64,000 nt of DNA. Source: Pedobacter montanisoli (GTDB lineage: Bacteria; Bacteroidota; Bacteroidia; Sphingobacteriales; Sphingobacteriaceae). Shown here one piece after another: positions 8,951 through 16,893 of the stretch (the first letter of the stretch is position 1; every line of letters begins with the position of its first letter). Position numbers and translations under genes: made by a program. A model generated the notes under the pieces. It did not search any database. It was not told the DNA's origin and saw only the letters and a program-made list of their open reading frames with translations. The stretch is from positions 1 to 64,000 of the forward strand of contig NZ_JALGBH010000002.1 in assembly GCF_022809115.1 (NCBI RefSeq), written 5' to 3'.

Positions 8951-9601
8951 ATGAAAAAAATCTTTCTATTATTAGCGCTAGCCACTGGCCTTAATGTTGC
9001 TGCAAACGCACAAGACAAATCTGTTTCTTTTGGTGTTAAAGCAGGTGTTGCTTTTCCTAACATGACTATTTCTACTATGGGAATATCTGCAAGTGCAGAT
9101 GCTAAAACTACCTTTTATGTAGGAGCTGTAGCTGATTTTAAAGTATCTAATATTTTCTCTGTACAACCTGGCTTAACTTTTATGAGCAAAGGTACTAAAT
9201 CAAGCAACCAGACTTTTGGTGATGAAAATATGAAAATTGAAGTAGAAAGCTCTAGTGTTAATGTTTCTTATCTTGAGCTTCCTGTAAACGCAATAGGTAA
9301 CTTTGAACTTGGTACTGGTAAATTCTTTATTGGTGCAGGACCATATGTTGCTTATGCATTAAATGGAAACACTAAAGACGGAGGTGTTAAAGAGGATATT
9401 AAATTTGGTTCAGGACCAGATGACATGAAAAGAATGGATTTTGGTCTTAACTTTTTAACTGGCTATCAATTAAATAATGGCTTAAATATTCACGCTGGCT
9501 ATGGTTTAGGCTTAAGTAATTTAGGTAATGAGAGTGGTTCTGGATTTGATGCTAAAATTAAAAATAAGGTATTTTCTGTTGGCTTAGGATTTATGTTCTA
9601 A
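8951..9601 (+). CDS. Outer-membrane beta-barrel protein (PorT-like OMP_b-brl_2 family)
   Basis: About 216 aa. The signal peptide is MKKIFLLLALATGLNVAANA. The mature protein opens with SFGVKAGVAFPNMTIS, the usual start of the OMP_b-brl_2 (PF13568-type) barrels, and ends with a typical last strand KVFSVGLGFMF. It resembles the minus-strand gene at 53.5 kb (both share FGVKAGV, a VEVPVNA/LELPVNA strand and GAGPYVAY/SAGPYAAF). An in-frame ATG at 8933 would add six residues (MNYNKK) in front of the signal peptide. I prefer 8951 because it gives a normal signal peptide. The location between gldA and gldF may be incidental. Confidence 0.82.
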   Translation: MKKIFLLLALATGLNVAANAQDKSVSFGVKAGVAFPNMTISTMGISASADAKTTFYVGAVADFKVSNIFSVQPGLTFMSKGTKSSNQTFGDENMKIEVESSSVNVSYLELPVNAIGNFELGTGKFFIGAGPYVAYALNGNTKDGGVKEDIKFGSGPDDMKRMDFGLNFLTGYQLNNGLNIHAGYGLGLSNLGNESGSGFDAKIKNKVFSVGLGFMF

Positions 9602-9621
9602 GATAAAATACTGCAAGTAAA

Positions 9622-9653
9622 AAAGCCCCGACAATTTTGCCGGGGCTTTTTTG
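9622..9653 (+). terminator. Terminator after the third beta-barrel gene
   Basis: A hairpin GCCCCGaCAA...TTGcCGGGGC followed by six Ts. Confidence 0.88.
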
Positions 9654-9699
9654 TTTTAAACATATAATATATAACTTCGTCAACCATATTTAAAGGCGC

Positions 9700-10428
9700 A
9701 TGCTATCAGTATTTAAAAGAGAATTATTTAGTTTTTTAAATTCATTAACGGCTTATATTACTATTGGCCTCTTTTTTCTGGCCTGTGGTTTAATGCTTTG
9801 GTTTTTTCCCGATACTTCAATTTTAGATTATGGATATGCCGAGCTGGATGGTTTCTTTTCTTTAGTGCCATTTTTATTTATGTTTTTAATTCCCGCCATA
9901 ACCATGCGTTCTTTTGCCGAAGAAAGAAAAGAAGGTACTTATGTTTTGCTGGTTACCAAACCTGTTACAGATCTCCAGATTATCCTGGCTAAGTATCTGG
10001 CTTGTGTTGTTTTAATACTGATCGCTTTATTACCTACGCTAATCTATTATTATAGTGTTTATCAGTTGGGTTTACCCAAAGGAAATATAGATAGCGGAGC
10101 AGTAACTGGTTCATATATAGGTTTGATCTTACTGGGTTGTGCATTTACAGCCGCAGGTGTATTTTCTTCCAGCCTTACCAAAAATCAGATTGTTGCATTT
10201 GCCATAGCAGTATTTTTGTGCTTTTTTACTTATACAGGTTTTAATTCACTTAGTAAGATTCAGGCTCTGCAGGGCATTGAAGCTTTTATTGCAAATCTGG
10301 GAATTAATGAACATTATCAGTCTATAAGCAGAGGTGTATTAGATACCCGTGATGTTGTTTATTTCATATCGTTTATCATGGTGTTTTTGGGACTTACTCG
10401 ATTGATTTTAGGAGGTAGAAAATGGTAA
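9700..10428 (+). CDS. gldF: GldF, permease subunit of the gliding-motility ABC transporter
   Basis: An inner-membrane permease of the ABC-2 type with six hydrophobic segments (about 15-35, 50-70, 95-120, 135-155, 165-185, 215-235). The N-terminus MLSVFKRELFSFLNSLTAYI and the ITMRSFAEERKEGTYVLL motif after the second helix are characteristic of GldF. Length (242 aa) is usual. The 3' end overlaps gldG by 7 bases, so the two are translationally coupled. With gldG and the GldA-type ATPase it would form the transporter needed for gliding in flavobacteria. Whether this organism glides cannot be told from the window. Confidence 0.92.
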   Translation: MLSVFKRELFSFLNSLTAYITIGLFFLACGLMLWFFPDTSILDYGYAELDGFFSLVPFLFMFLIPAITMRSFAEERKEGTYVLLVTKPVTDLQIILAKYLACVVLILIALLPTLIYYYSVYQLGLPKGNIDSGAVTGSYIGLILLGCAFTAAGVFSSSLTKNQIVAFAIAVFLCFFTYTGFNSLSKIQALQGIEAFIANLGINEHYQSISRGVLDTRDVVYFISFIMVFLGLTRLILGGRKW

Positions 10429-12104
10429 ACAAAGTTAAACTCATTAAAGTAATTTTATTTATCGGGTTAATCATTGCTGTTAATTGGGGTGCAGGTTTTG
10501 TTTATACACGGATAGATTTTACCAAAGAAAAGAAGTTTACCTTACAACAAAAAACAAAAGAACTTTTAAAAGACAATAAGCATGGTGTAACCATAACTGT
10601 ATTTCTGGATGGGGAAATGCCTGCGGCCTTTAAAAGACTGAAAAATGCAACTAAAGATATCTTAAATGATTACAGGGCTTATGCCAAAGGCAATTTTAAA
10701 ATAGTTTTTGTTGACCCTCTGGCAGGTCTTAATGCAGAAGAACGAGATACTGTTATTCATAATTTATTTGAACTGGGTATTAAGCCTACCAATGTTAAGA
10801 TCAAAAGTGATGCTGGTTTTGCAGAAAAATTAGTATTTCCTATGGCTTTAATAGAAAGCAATGGTAAACAAATGCCTGTAAAACTCCTCCAAAACTTGGG
10901 TGGAGAAGCTTCAGGTTATGAGCAAAGCATCAATAACTCCATTCAGAACCTTGAGTACATCTTTACTTCGTCTATTAAAAAAGTAATATCGGGATACAAT
11001 CCACGTATTGGTTTTACCGAAGGAAATGGAGAGCCTTCTAATGCTTATTTATATGATGCCATCAGTACACTTTCAGAAAGTTACGTTGTAGGCAGGGTAA
11101 ATTTAGATGAGATTACTAAAGAAGGGTTAGACAGTTTAAGAGTTCTGGTAATTGCTAAACCGCAAAAAGCATTTACAGAAGAACAGAAATATAAGCTCAA
11201 CTATTTTGTGATGAAAGGCGGAAGTGTGATCTGGTCTTTAGATCAGGTACGCTTTGATTTGCAGGAACTGGCTGATGGCAAACCTCACATGGCTATTGCC
11301 CATGATCTCAATTTGGATGATATGCTGTTTGAATATGGCGCCAGAATTAATTACAATCTGATAGCAGATCTAAATTGTGCCGAAATTCCAGTATCGACAC
11401 CGGGAAGCCCGGGTGGCGACATTCAATTGGCTCCTTGGGTTTATTACCCCTTGTTATTTCCTGATACCGCACAAAGTGTGGTTAAAAATATTGATCATGT
11501 TAAAGGTGAATTTGCAAGTACTGTTGATACCATTGCGGTTAAGCATGTTGTAAAGCATATTATTCTAACCACTTCTCCTTACAATAAATTACATAATATA
11601 CCTAAAGTACTTTCCTTGCAGGAGCTTGAACAGCAACCTAAACCCCGCGAGCTGAGTGGTAAACCTCAAACTGTAGGTGTTTTGCTTGAAGGTAACTTTA
11701 AATCGGTATTTTTAAACAGGTCTGTACCCGCCAAAATTACTGAGCAATTTAATCCTGCAGAAACTAGTAAACCTGCCAAAATGGTAGTTATAGGAGATGG
11801 AGATATTTTTGTAAACCAGATCAGTAATACAGATGGGTCACCTTTCTCATTGGGTTTTGATAGATTTACTCAGCAAAACTATGGAAACAAGGCCTTACTG
11901 TTAAACTTGGTAGATTATTTGGCAAATCACGATAACCTGATAGAACTGCGAAATAAGGAAGTTAAGATCAGATTGTTAGATAAGTCATTAATCAGAAAAG
12001 AAAAAATAAAATGGCAACTGATTAACACCCTTTTGCCGCTTACTTTGTTAATATTTTTTGCAATTTTTCAACATTATTACCGTAAACTTAAGTATGCAAA
12101 GTAA
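10422..12104 (+). CDS. gldG: GldG, substrate-binding-like subunit of the gliding ABC transporter
   Basis: A 560-aa membrane protein with an N-terminal transmembrane helix (about 8-26) followed by RIDFTKEKKFTLQQKTKELL, typical of GldG. It has a large periplasmic region with a DUF4350/IFT52-like fold (GYNPRIGFTEGNGEP, then FVMKGGSVIWSLDQV at about 265-280) and a C-terminal transmembrane helix (about 533-553) with a basic tail. It starts inside the end of gldF. It is expected to pair with GldF in the inner membrane and place its middle domain in the periplasm. Confidence 0.92.
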   Translation: MVNKVKLIKVILFIGLIIAVNWGAGFVYTRIDFTKEKKFTLQQKTKELLKDNKHGVTITVFLDGEMPAAFKRLKNATKDILNDYRAYAKGNFKIVFVDPLAGLNAEERDTVIHNLFELGIKPTNVKIKSDAGFAEKLVFPMALIESNGKQMPVKLLQNLGGEASGYEQSINNSIQNLEYIFTSSIKKVISGYNPRIGFTEGNGEPSNAYLYDAISTLSESYVVGRVNLDEITKEGLDSLRVLVIAKPQKAFTEEQKYKLNYFVMKGGSVIWSLDQVRFDLQELADGKPHMAIAHDLNLDDMLFEYGARINYNLIADLNCAEIPVSTPGSPGGDIQLAPWVYYPLLFPDTAQSVVKNIDHVKGEFASTVDTIAVKHVVKHIILTTSPYNKLHNIPKVLSLQELEQQPKPRELSGKPQTVGVLLEGNFKSVFLNRSVPAKITEQFNPAETSKPAKMVVIGDGDIFVNQISNTDGSPFSLGFDRFTQQNYGNKALLLNLVDYLANHDNLIELRNKEVKIRLLDKSLIRKEKIKWQLINTLLPLTLLIFFAIFQHYYRKLKYAK

Positions 12105-12110
12105 TTTTCA

Positions 12111-12118
12111 TACTTTTG
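12111..12118 (+). promoter_or_regulatory. TAnnTTTG promoter element for dnaN
   Basis: TACTTTTG begins 6 bases after the gldG stop and 27 bases before the dnaN ATG. It suggests that dnaN has its own promoter and does not depend on gldFG transcription. Confidence 0.5.
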
Positions 12119-12137
12119 AATTTATACTTAACAAGCT

Positions 12138-13262
12138 ATGAGATTTATAGTATCAACTTCAACATTATTAAAACATTTACAAATAGTTAATGGTGCTTCG
12201 AGCAGCAGTACGGTTCTGCCTATCTTAGAAAATTTCTTGTTTGAAATCAAAGATGGATTATTGACCATTTCAGCTACTGATTTGCAAACCAGTATGACGA
12301 CTTCTTTATCAGTAGAATCTAAAGAAGAAGGAAGAGTAGCTGTTCCATCTAAAATCTTGTTGGATACTTTAAAAACATTACCAGACCAGCCTATTACGTT
12401 TATTATAGACGATAATAATTTCGCTATCGAGATCAGTGCCGGAGATGGTAAATATAAGTTAAGCGGCGAGAATGCAGATGATTTCCCAAAAATTCCTGTA
12501 GTAGATAATGCGTCGTCGTTAAACGTACCAGCCTCTGTTTTGAGTGAAGCCATTACCAAAACCATTTTTGCTGTAAGTAATGATGAGTTACGTCCGGCAA
12601 TGACAGGTGTTTTTTGTCAGCTTTCACCTCAAAATATTACTTTTGTAGCTACTGATGCACATAAATTGGTGAGATATACCCGTAATGATTGCAAAGCTGA
12701 TAAGGCATCTTCTTTCATCTTACCTAAAAAAGCCCTTACCCTTTTAAAATCTGCGTTACCAAACAGCGATGTTAATGTAGCTATTGATTACAATGCTACC
12801 AGCGCTTTCTTCAAATTTGATAACATCAATTTAGTGTGTCGCTTAATTGATGAGCGTTATCCTGATTACGAAGCGGTTATACCTGCAAATAATCCAAATA
12901 AACTGATTATTGACAGAGCACTGTTCTTAAATACATTACGCAGGGTAGTGATATTTGCAAACAAGACTACGCATCAGGTGCGTTTAAAAATCAATGGAAG
13001 CGAATTGAATATTTCATCTGAGGATTTAGATTTTGCAAATGAAGCGCATGAAAGATTAAGCTGCCAGTATGATGGTGAAGATTTAGAGATCGGATTTAAT
13101 GCTCGTTTCTTGATAGAAATGTTAAATAATTTAAATGGAGAGGAAGTTACTTTAGAGCTTTCTACACCTAACAGAGCAGGTCTATTAATCCCTCAAACTA
13201 ATGATGAGAATGAAAATGTTCTTATGCTTGTAATGCCTGTAATGTTAAACAATAGCTATTAA
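12138..13262 (+). CDS. dnaN: DNA polymerase III subunit beta (sliding clamp)
   Basis: The ring-shaped processivity clamp of the replicative polymerase. The 374-aa length is standard. The start MRFIVSTSTLLKHLQIV, the mid-protein ISAGDGKYKLSGENADDFPKI split between domains 1 and 2, RPAMTGVFCQ, VATDAHKLVRY, and the C-terminal LMPVMLNNSY (the P-M-R/M region of the clamp's protein-binding pocket) all fit. It is not next to dnaA or recF in this window, which is common in Bacteroidota. Confidence 0.97.
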   Translation: MRFIVSTSTLLKHLQIVNGASSSSTVLPILENFLFEIKDGLLTISATDLQTSMTTSLSVESKEEGRVAVPSKILLDTLKTLPDQPITFIIDDNNFAIEISAGDGKYKLSGENADDFPKIPVVDNASSLNVPASVLSEAITKTIFAVSNDELRPAMTGVFCQLSPQNITFVATDAHKLVRYTRNDCKADKASSFILPKKALTLLKSALPNSDVNVAIDYNATSAFFKFDNINLVCRLIDERYPDYEAVIPANNPNKLIIDRALFLNTLRRVVIFANKTTHQVRLKINGSELNISSEDLDFANEAHERLSCQYDGEDLEIGFNARFLIEMLNNLNGEEVTLELSTPNRAGLLIPQTNDENENVLMLVMPVMLNNSY

Positions 13263-13289
13263 TAGTTATTGTATCATATTTTAAAATAG

Positions 13290-13322
13290 TGGCTTGGTTT
13301 TTGACCGAGCCATTGTTGTTTT
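13290..13322 (+). terminator. Terminator after dnaN
   Basis: A 9-bp stem TGGCTTGGT / ACCGAGCCA with one G-U pair and a loop of Ts, followed by a weak T-rich tail. Confidence 0.7.
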
Positions 13323-13335
13323 AAACTAAATTGTA

Positions 13336-14022
13336 ATGAAAATGGCCTCTCAAACACAGAAATTATTTATCCGGACTAAGGCTCTTGTAGTTTTTTTAGT
13401 ACTACTTAGTGCTACTGCCTGTAAGAAAAACGATACACCAGAGGGTATAGAAAAGCCTAAAGCTAAAGTAAGGGTTGTAAATGCTGTACAGGCATCTGGA
13501 GAGGTAAACTTTTTTTTAGATGATCAGAAAGTAATTCAGAATAACTTAACCTTTGGTGAAAGTACAGGCTATCTGGATGTATTTTCGGGAGAACGTAACG
13601 TATCGGTCTCAAATAATACAAAAACAACCCCTGATAATAAGTTTACTTTTGTTACCAGTATTTCTTATACTTTATTTGCCCTGACAGACAGAAATTCTAA
13701 TCCTGATGTTTTGATCATGGAAGATGATCTGGGAGCTGCACCAGTTGGTAAATTTAAATTAAAGCTGGTAAATCTTAGCCCTACAGTAACTTCTAATATC
13801 AATGTTTTATTACCTGATGAAGAACTTTTAGTAAGTACCTTGCCTTTTAAAAACTATACAGATAATTTTATTATAGAAAAGGGTACAGTAATCAAAATTG
13901 TTGCCGGTTCAACAATTAAAACACTTAATGCTAACGATTTTGAGGAAGGAAAGAATTACCTGTTATGGTTAAGTGGTACCTCAAATACTAATCTTACGGT
14001 TAATAAATTATCATATAATTAG
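13336..14022 (+). CDS. DUF4397 domain lipoprotein
   Basis: A 228-aa surface or periplasmic lipoprotein. The N-terminal hydrophobic segment ends in LSATACKKN, a lipobox with the acceptor Cys near residue 29. The body begins VRVVNAVQASGEVNFFLDD, the usual opening of a DUF4397 beta-sandwich, and a second copy of the pattern starts at KLKLVNLSPTVTSNINVLL (about residue 140). Function of this domain is unknown. An in-frame ATG at 13342 is an equally possible start. The stop codon shares its last base with an in-frame GTG of the DedA gene, but that gene probably starts later. Confidence 0.82.
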   Translation: MKMASQTQKLFIRTKALVVFLVLLSATACKKNDTPEGIEKPKAKVRVVNAVQASGEVNFFLDDQKVIQNNLTFGESTGYLDVFSGERNVSVSNNTKTTPDNKFTFVTSISYTLFALTDRNSNPDVLIMEDDLGAAPVGKFKLKLVNLSPTVTSNINVLLPDEELLVSTLPFKNYTDNFIIEKGTVIKIVAGSTIKTLNANDFEEGKNYLLWLSGTSNTNLTVNKLSYN

Positions 14023-14044
14023 TGTCAAAATGCAAACAAGGTAC

Positions 14045-14074
14045 TTGTTTAATAGCACTATATTTCTATTTTAG
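14045..14074 (+). promoter_or_regulatory. -33/-7 promoter for the DedA gene
   Basis: TTG (14045-14047), a 19-base spacer and TATTTTAG (14067-14074, one base off TAnnTTTG) make a plausible promoter. Its start site would be near 14079, which supports translation from the TTG at 14091 rather than the GTG at 14022. Confidence 0.45.
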
Positions 14075-14090
14075 CGCAAAAATTGTAACC

Positions 14091-14756
14091 TTGGAAATTT
14101 TAGACCTGTTATTAAAACTTATTACCGATACTAAAGATACTTTAGCGGCAATTACCAGAGAATATAGAACCTGGACTTATCTTATACTTTTTATCATTAT
14201 TTTTGCTGAAACAGGTTTTGTGGTTACGCCATTCTTACCCGGAGATTCATTACTTTTTGCTATGGGCGCACTGATTGCAGCCGGCGATACAGGATTACAT
14301 ATCTGGTATATGGCTCTGCTATTAAGTGCTGCTGCAATTTTAGGTAATACCTTAAATTACAGACTAGGCAGATATTTCGGGGTTAAGGTCTTTAAAGAAG
14401 AAAATAAAATACTCAAACTTAAATACTACCATCAATCGCATGAGTATTTTGAAAAACATGGTTCAAAAGCAGTAGTTTTCAGCAGATTTCTACCTATATT
14501 CAGAACTATAGCACCTTTTGTGGCCGGAGCAGCCCGTATGTCTTTTGGCAGATTTACGTTCTATAATTTTGTAGGAGGTATTGCATGGATATTCAGTTTA
14601 CTATTTGCCGGTTACTTATTGGGTAAAATGCCTTTTATAGAGCGCAATTTTGAACTTGTGATTGTAGCAATTGCATTGGGTACTTTTGCTCCGGTAGTGT
14701 GGGCAGCAATTAAACCGCTGTTTAAAAAGAAAACAGAGGTATCTGAAGAGAATTAA
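14091..14756 (+). CDS. DedA family membrane protein
   Basis: A multi-pass inner-membrane protein of the DedA/SNARE-associated (VTT) family, thought to act as a phospholipid scramblase or flippase and linked to membrane homeostasis. The motifs FAETGFVVTPFLPGDSLLF, the G-[x]-R core in RFLPIFRTIAPFVAGAARM and the NFVGGIAWIFSL segment are present. There is no ATG upstream of the first helix. The options are GTG 14022 (244 aa) or TTG 14091 (221 aa). I prefer TTG because it gives the family's usual N-terminus (LEILDLLLKL) and a promoter-like sequence lies between the two codons. Its end overlaps the convergent downstream gene by 4 bases. Confidence 0.88.
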   Translation: MEILDLLLKLITDTKDTLAAITREYRTWTYLILFIIIFAETGFVVTPFLPGDSLLFAMGALIAAGDTGLHIWYMALLLSAAAILGNTLNYRLGRYFGVKVFKEENKILKLKYYHQSHEYFEKHGSKAVVFSRFLPIFRTIAPFVAGAARMSFGRFTFYNFVGGIAWIFSLLFAGYLLGKMPFIERNFELVIVAIALGTFAPVVWAAIKPLFKKKTEVSEEN

Positions 14757-15709
14757 ATATCTCTGCCTAATATTTTCCCTTCATTATATTTTTGATCAAT
14801 TGCTTTCTGCTGTTGCAGTTCTTCAATAGTAGGCTCTGTTTTTACCAGGTTTTTAAGTACTGGTTGTCCTGCATCTATCCATGCAGAGTACCAGAAACAG
14901 CCAACTTTTAATATGGAAGCTTTCATGCGCCGTTCTATCATACTGTTTAACTTATCCTGATAAGCTTTAGAGTAAGCAGAAGAATATTGTTTCATTACGG
15001 CATTACCTCGTTGAGAAAAATCATATTTCTGATCAGAAGGAAATGCTTTATTCAGCGTTGCTTCAAATCTTAAAACAGAATCTACCATAGTATGAGATTG
15101 CCTTACAATATCCCAGGCTTCTTTTAAAGGATTATTAATATAATAGGCTTTGCCCACTATAAAATTATAGTTCTGTGCAAACAACTCAGGTATTCTGCTT
15201 TCCCAAAATGCATGTATGCCTACTTGTTCGGTAAGTTGTCCGTTATGATTACGGGTAGTGTGTAAAGGTACATGGGCATCTGCAATGTAATGACCCAGAT
15301 CTGCAGAATATTTCAAAATTTTTAATGAATCATGTTCTTTAAAAGCTTTTACCAAATTATAATAAGTACGTTGTATCTGCCAGGGAACTATACCGTCTTC
15401 ATCCAGTTTTTTCGAACCATATTTTTTTACTGCATCATCCCATTTTTCAGGAATACTATCTATATGATTTTCATAGTTTTCAACATCCAGATAATGACGG
15501 GCGGCTTCGGCTGGATTGATATATCTGCGTTTATCCGGATCTATAGCATGTTCAGTAATGTATTTATGATTGGCTTTATAAAACCTGATCATATCCTGAG
15601 GCAAGGTAAAAATGGCAAGTTGGTTAATTCTTCTGTGCGCAAAAAATCCCCAAGAGGTACAAAGTACTACCAAACAGCATAAAGCCGGGTATAAAAATAA
15701 TTTCTTCAT
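14753..15709 (-). CDS. Zinc-dependent phospholipase C / S1-P1 nuclease-like secreted protein
   Basis: A 318-aa secreted protein. After the signal peptide (about 1-18) the mature chain begins WGFFAHRRINQLA, the N-terminal Trp-plus-His zinc-binding pattern of the phospholipase C/P1 nuclease fold. Further zinc ligands are seen in the HYLDVEN and DLGHYIADAHVPLHTTRNHNG segments, and a later HAFWE follows. The substrate could be a phospholipid or nucleic acid, and the sequence alone does not decide. It is a single gene, convergent with DedA. Confidence 0.82.
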   Translation of the reverse strand: MKKLFLYPALCCLVVLCTSWGFFAHRRINQLAIFTLPQDMIRFYKANHKYITEHAIDPDKRRYINPAEAARHYLDVENYENHIDSIPEKWDDAVKKYGSKKLDEDGIVPWQIQRTYYNLVKAFKEHDSLKILKYSADLGHYIADAHVPLHTTRNHNGQLTEQVGIHAFWESRIPELFAQNYNFIVGKAYYINNPLKEAWDIVRQSHTMVDSVLRFEATLNKAFPSDQKYDFSQRGNAVMKQYSSAYSKAYQDKLNSMIERRMKASILKVGCFWYSAWIDAGQPVLKNLVKTEPTIEELQQQKAIDQKYNEGKILGRDI

Positions 15710-15781
15710 TTTAAGAGCATTAATGATATATCTAATACAAGATAATCAATAAATTTTTAAGCAGAAAGATGGAGCAGGTAC

Positions 15782-16747
15782 TTAATGAGCGGCCAGGATG
15801 AGTTTCTTAATAGCCCTGTATGTACCAGAAGAAGAAGTGACCTTATATATATAGATACCAGGAGGCAGATTACTCAAATCCATTTGTATCACATGTTTAC
15901 CCGCATTCATATACTCATTCAGAACATTTTTAACCACCCGGCCCTGTATATCGTATATTTTCAATTCTACCTTATCAGCTTCGGGCATTACAATATCTAC
16001 TTTAGTTTGCGAGGCAAAAGGATTAGGATAATTCTGGGTAACTGTAAATTGCAGGAAACGTTCGGCAATAATCTTATTAATGGTGTCAAATATGGCAAAG
16101 CTGATTAACCTGTTGCCCCTTGCGTTGGGATGCACAATATCCTGATATAGTGAGAAATCACGCTTAAGTACCTGATTAAGGTCACACAAATAAATTTTGT
16201 ACTCAACGGCTAATTTCCGGTATAAATTGTTGATGAGACGTACATGGCCGTTTATTCTAAAAAGCCTCCGGTTGTTACGGTCATCAAAATTTTGTAGCGT
16301 ACAGATAATGGGAATAAGTCTTTGGTTCAGGCTTTTTACGATGATCTGCCGCATACTGGCTTCCGTATCTGCCAAGGTTTGTTTGCCATCTTCGATCTGA
16401 ATAGCATCATTGGCACCCATTAAAATAACAATAAAGCCGGTTTTGCCATAAATTACCTGATCAATTCTTAGTAAACCCTGTATAGTGGTTTCGCCACCCA
16501 CGCCATAATTCTGTACATTAACTACTTTACCCTGATAGCATGATGTAAAGCTATTGGTTAAATAAGATTGAAAATTTGTACCCCCAACGCCTTCAACAGT
16601 ACTTGCGCCAAAAGTTACCACATTAATACTGTCTTTGGCATAATATTGTGCCGCATCAGGACAACTGGCACCTGTAGTTTGAGCCTTGGTATAAAGAAAA
16701 CTACTTAAAACTAAAACCAGGGTACAGGCAAAATATCTAAAATTCAT
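15782..16747 (-). CDS. SGNH/GDSL-type esterase with T9SS sorting domain
   Basis: A secreted hydrolase of the SGNH fold. The signal peptide MNFRYFACTLVLVLSSFLYTKAQ is followed by block I VVTFGASTVEG with the nucleophile Ser49. The usual GDS is FGAS here. Block III is ILMGANDAI, and block V is DIVHPNARGN with the Asp-His pair. After a linker beginning QNYPNPF there is a type A T9SS C-terminal sorting domain (about 80 residues, LKIYDIQGRVV ... PPGIYIYKVTS), so the protein should be exported across the outer membrane by the type IX system. An upstream TTG at 16777 is in frame but sits inside the promoter element, so I start at the ATG. Confidence 0.9.
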   Translation of the reverse strand: MNFRYFACTLVLVLSSFLYTKAQTTGASCPDAAQYYAKDSINVVTFGASTVEGVGGTNFQSYLTNSFTSCYQGKVVNVQNYGVGGETTIQGLLRIDQVIYGKTGFIVILMGANDAIQIEDGKQTLADTEASMRQIIVKSLNQRLIPIICTLQNFDDRNNRRLFRINGHVRLINNLYRKLAVEYKIYLCDLNQVLKRDFSLYQDIVHPNARGNRLISFAIFDTINKIIAERFLQFTVTQNYPNPFASQTKVDIVMPEADKVELKIYDIQGRVVKNVLNEYMNAGKHVIQMDLSNLPPGIYIYKVTSSSGTYRAIKKLILAAH

Positions 16748-16774
16748 TTGCTCAGCAACATATCTCTTCAAAAG

Positions 16775-16782
16775 CAAATATA
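16775..16782 (-). promoter_or_regulatory. TAnnTTTG promoter element for the GDSL esterase gene
   Basis: TATATTTG on the minus strand, 27 bases before the ATG at 16747. It forms a divergent promoter pair with the element at 16865. Confidence 0.55.
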
Positions 16783-16864
16783 GCTAATAAAGAAATAAAT
16801 TATCAGCTACTTCTAATAATTTAAATAAGCTCTGGCTAATTCCTTAGGCTTATTACAAAAAAGC

Positions 16865-16872
16865 TATATTTG
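16865..16872 (+). promoter_or_regulatory. TAnnTTTG promoter element for the M20 dipeptidase gene
   Basis: TATATTTG, 21 bases before the ATG at 16894. The alternative TTG start at 16870 lies within this element and is therefore unlikely. Confidence 0.55.
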
Positions 16873-16893
16873 TTCTACAAAAAACAAAATCTC

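Noticed and set aside
9798..9992. A 64-codon plus-strand frame inside gldF
   Set aside because: It is an out-of-frame shadow within a well-supported gene.
12128..12565. A 145-codon minus-strand frame over dnaN
   Set aside because: It lies wholly inside the certain dnaN gene and has no start signals or domain.
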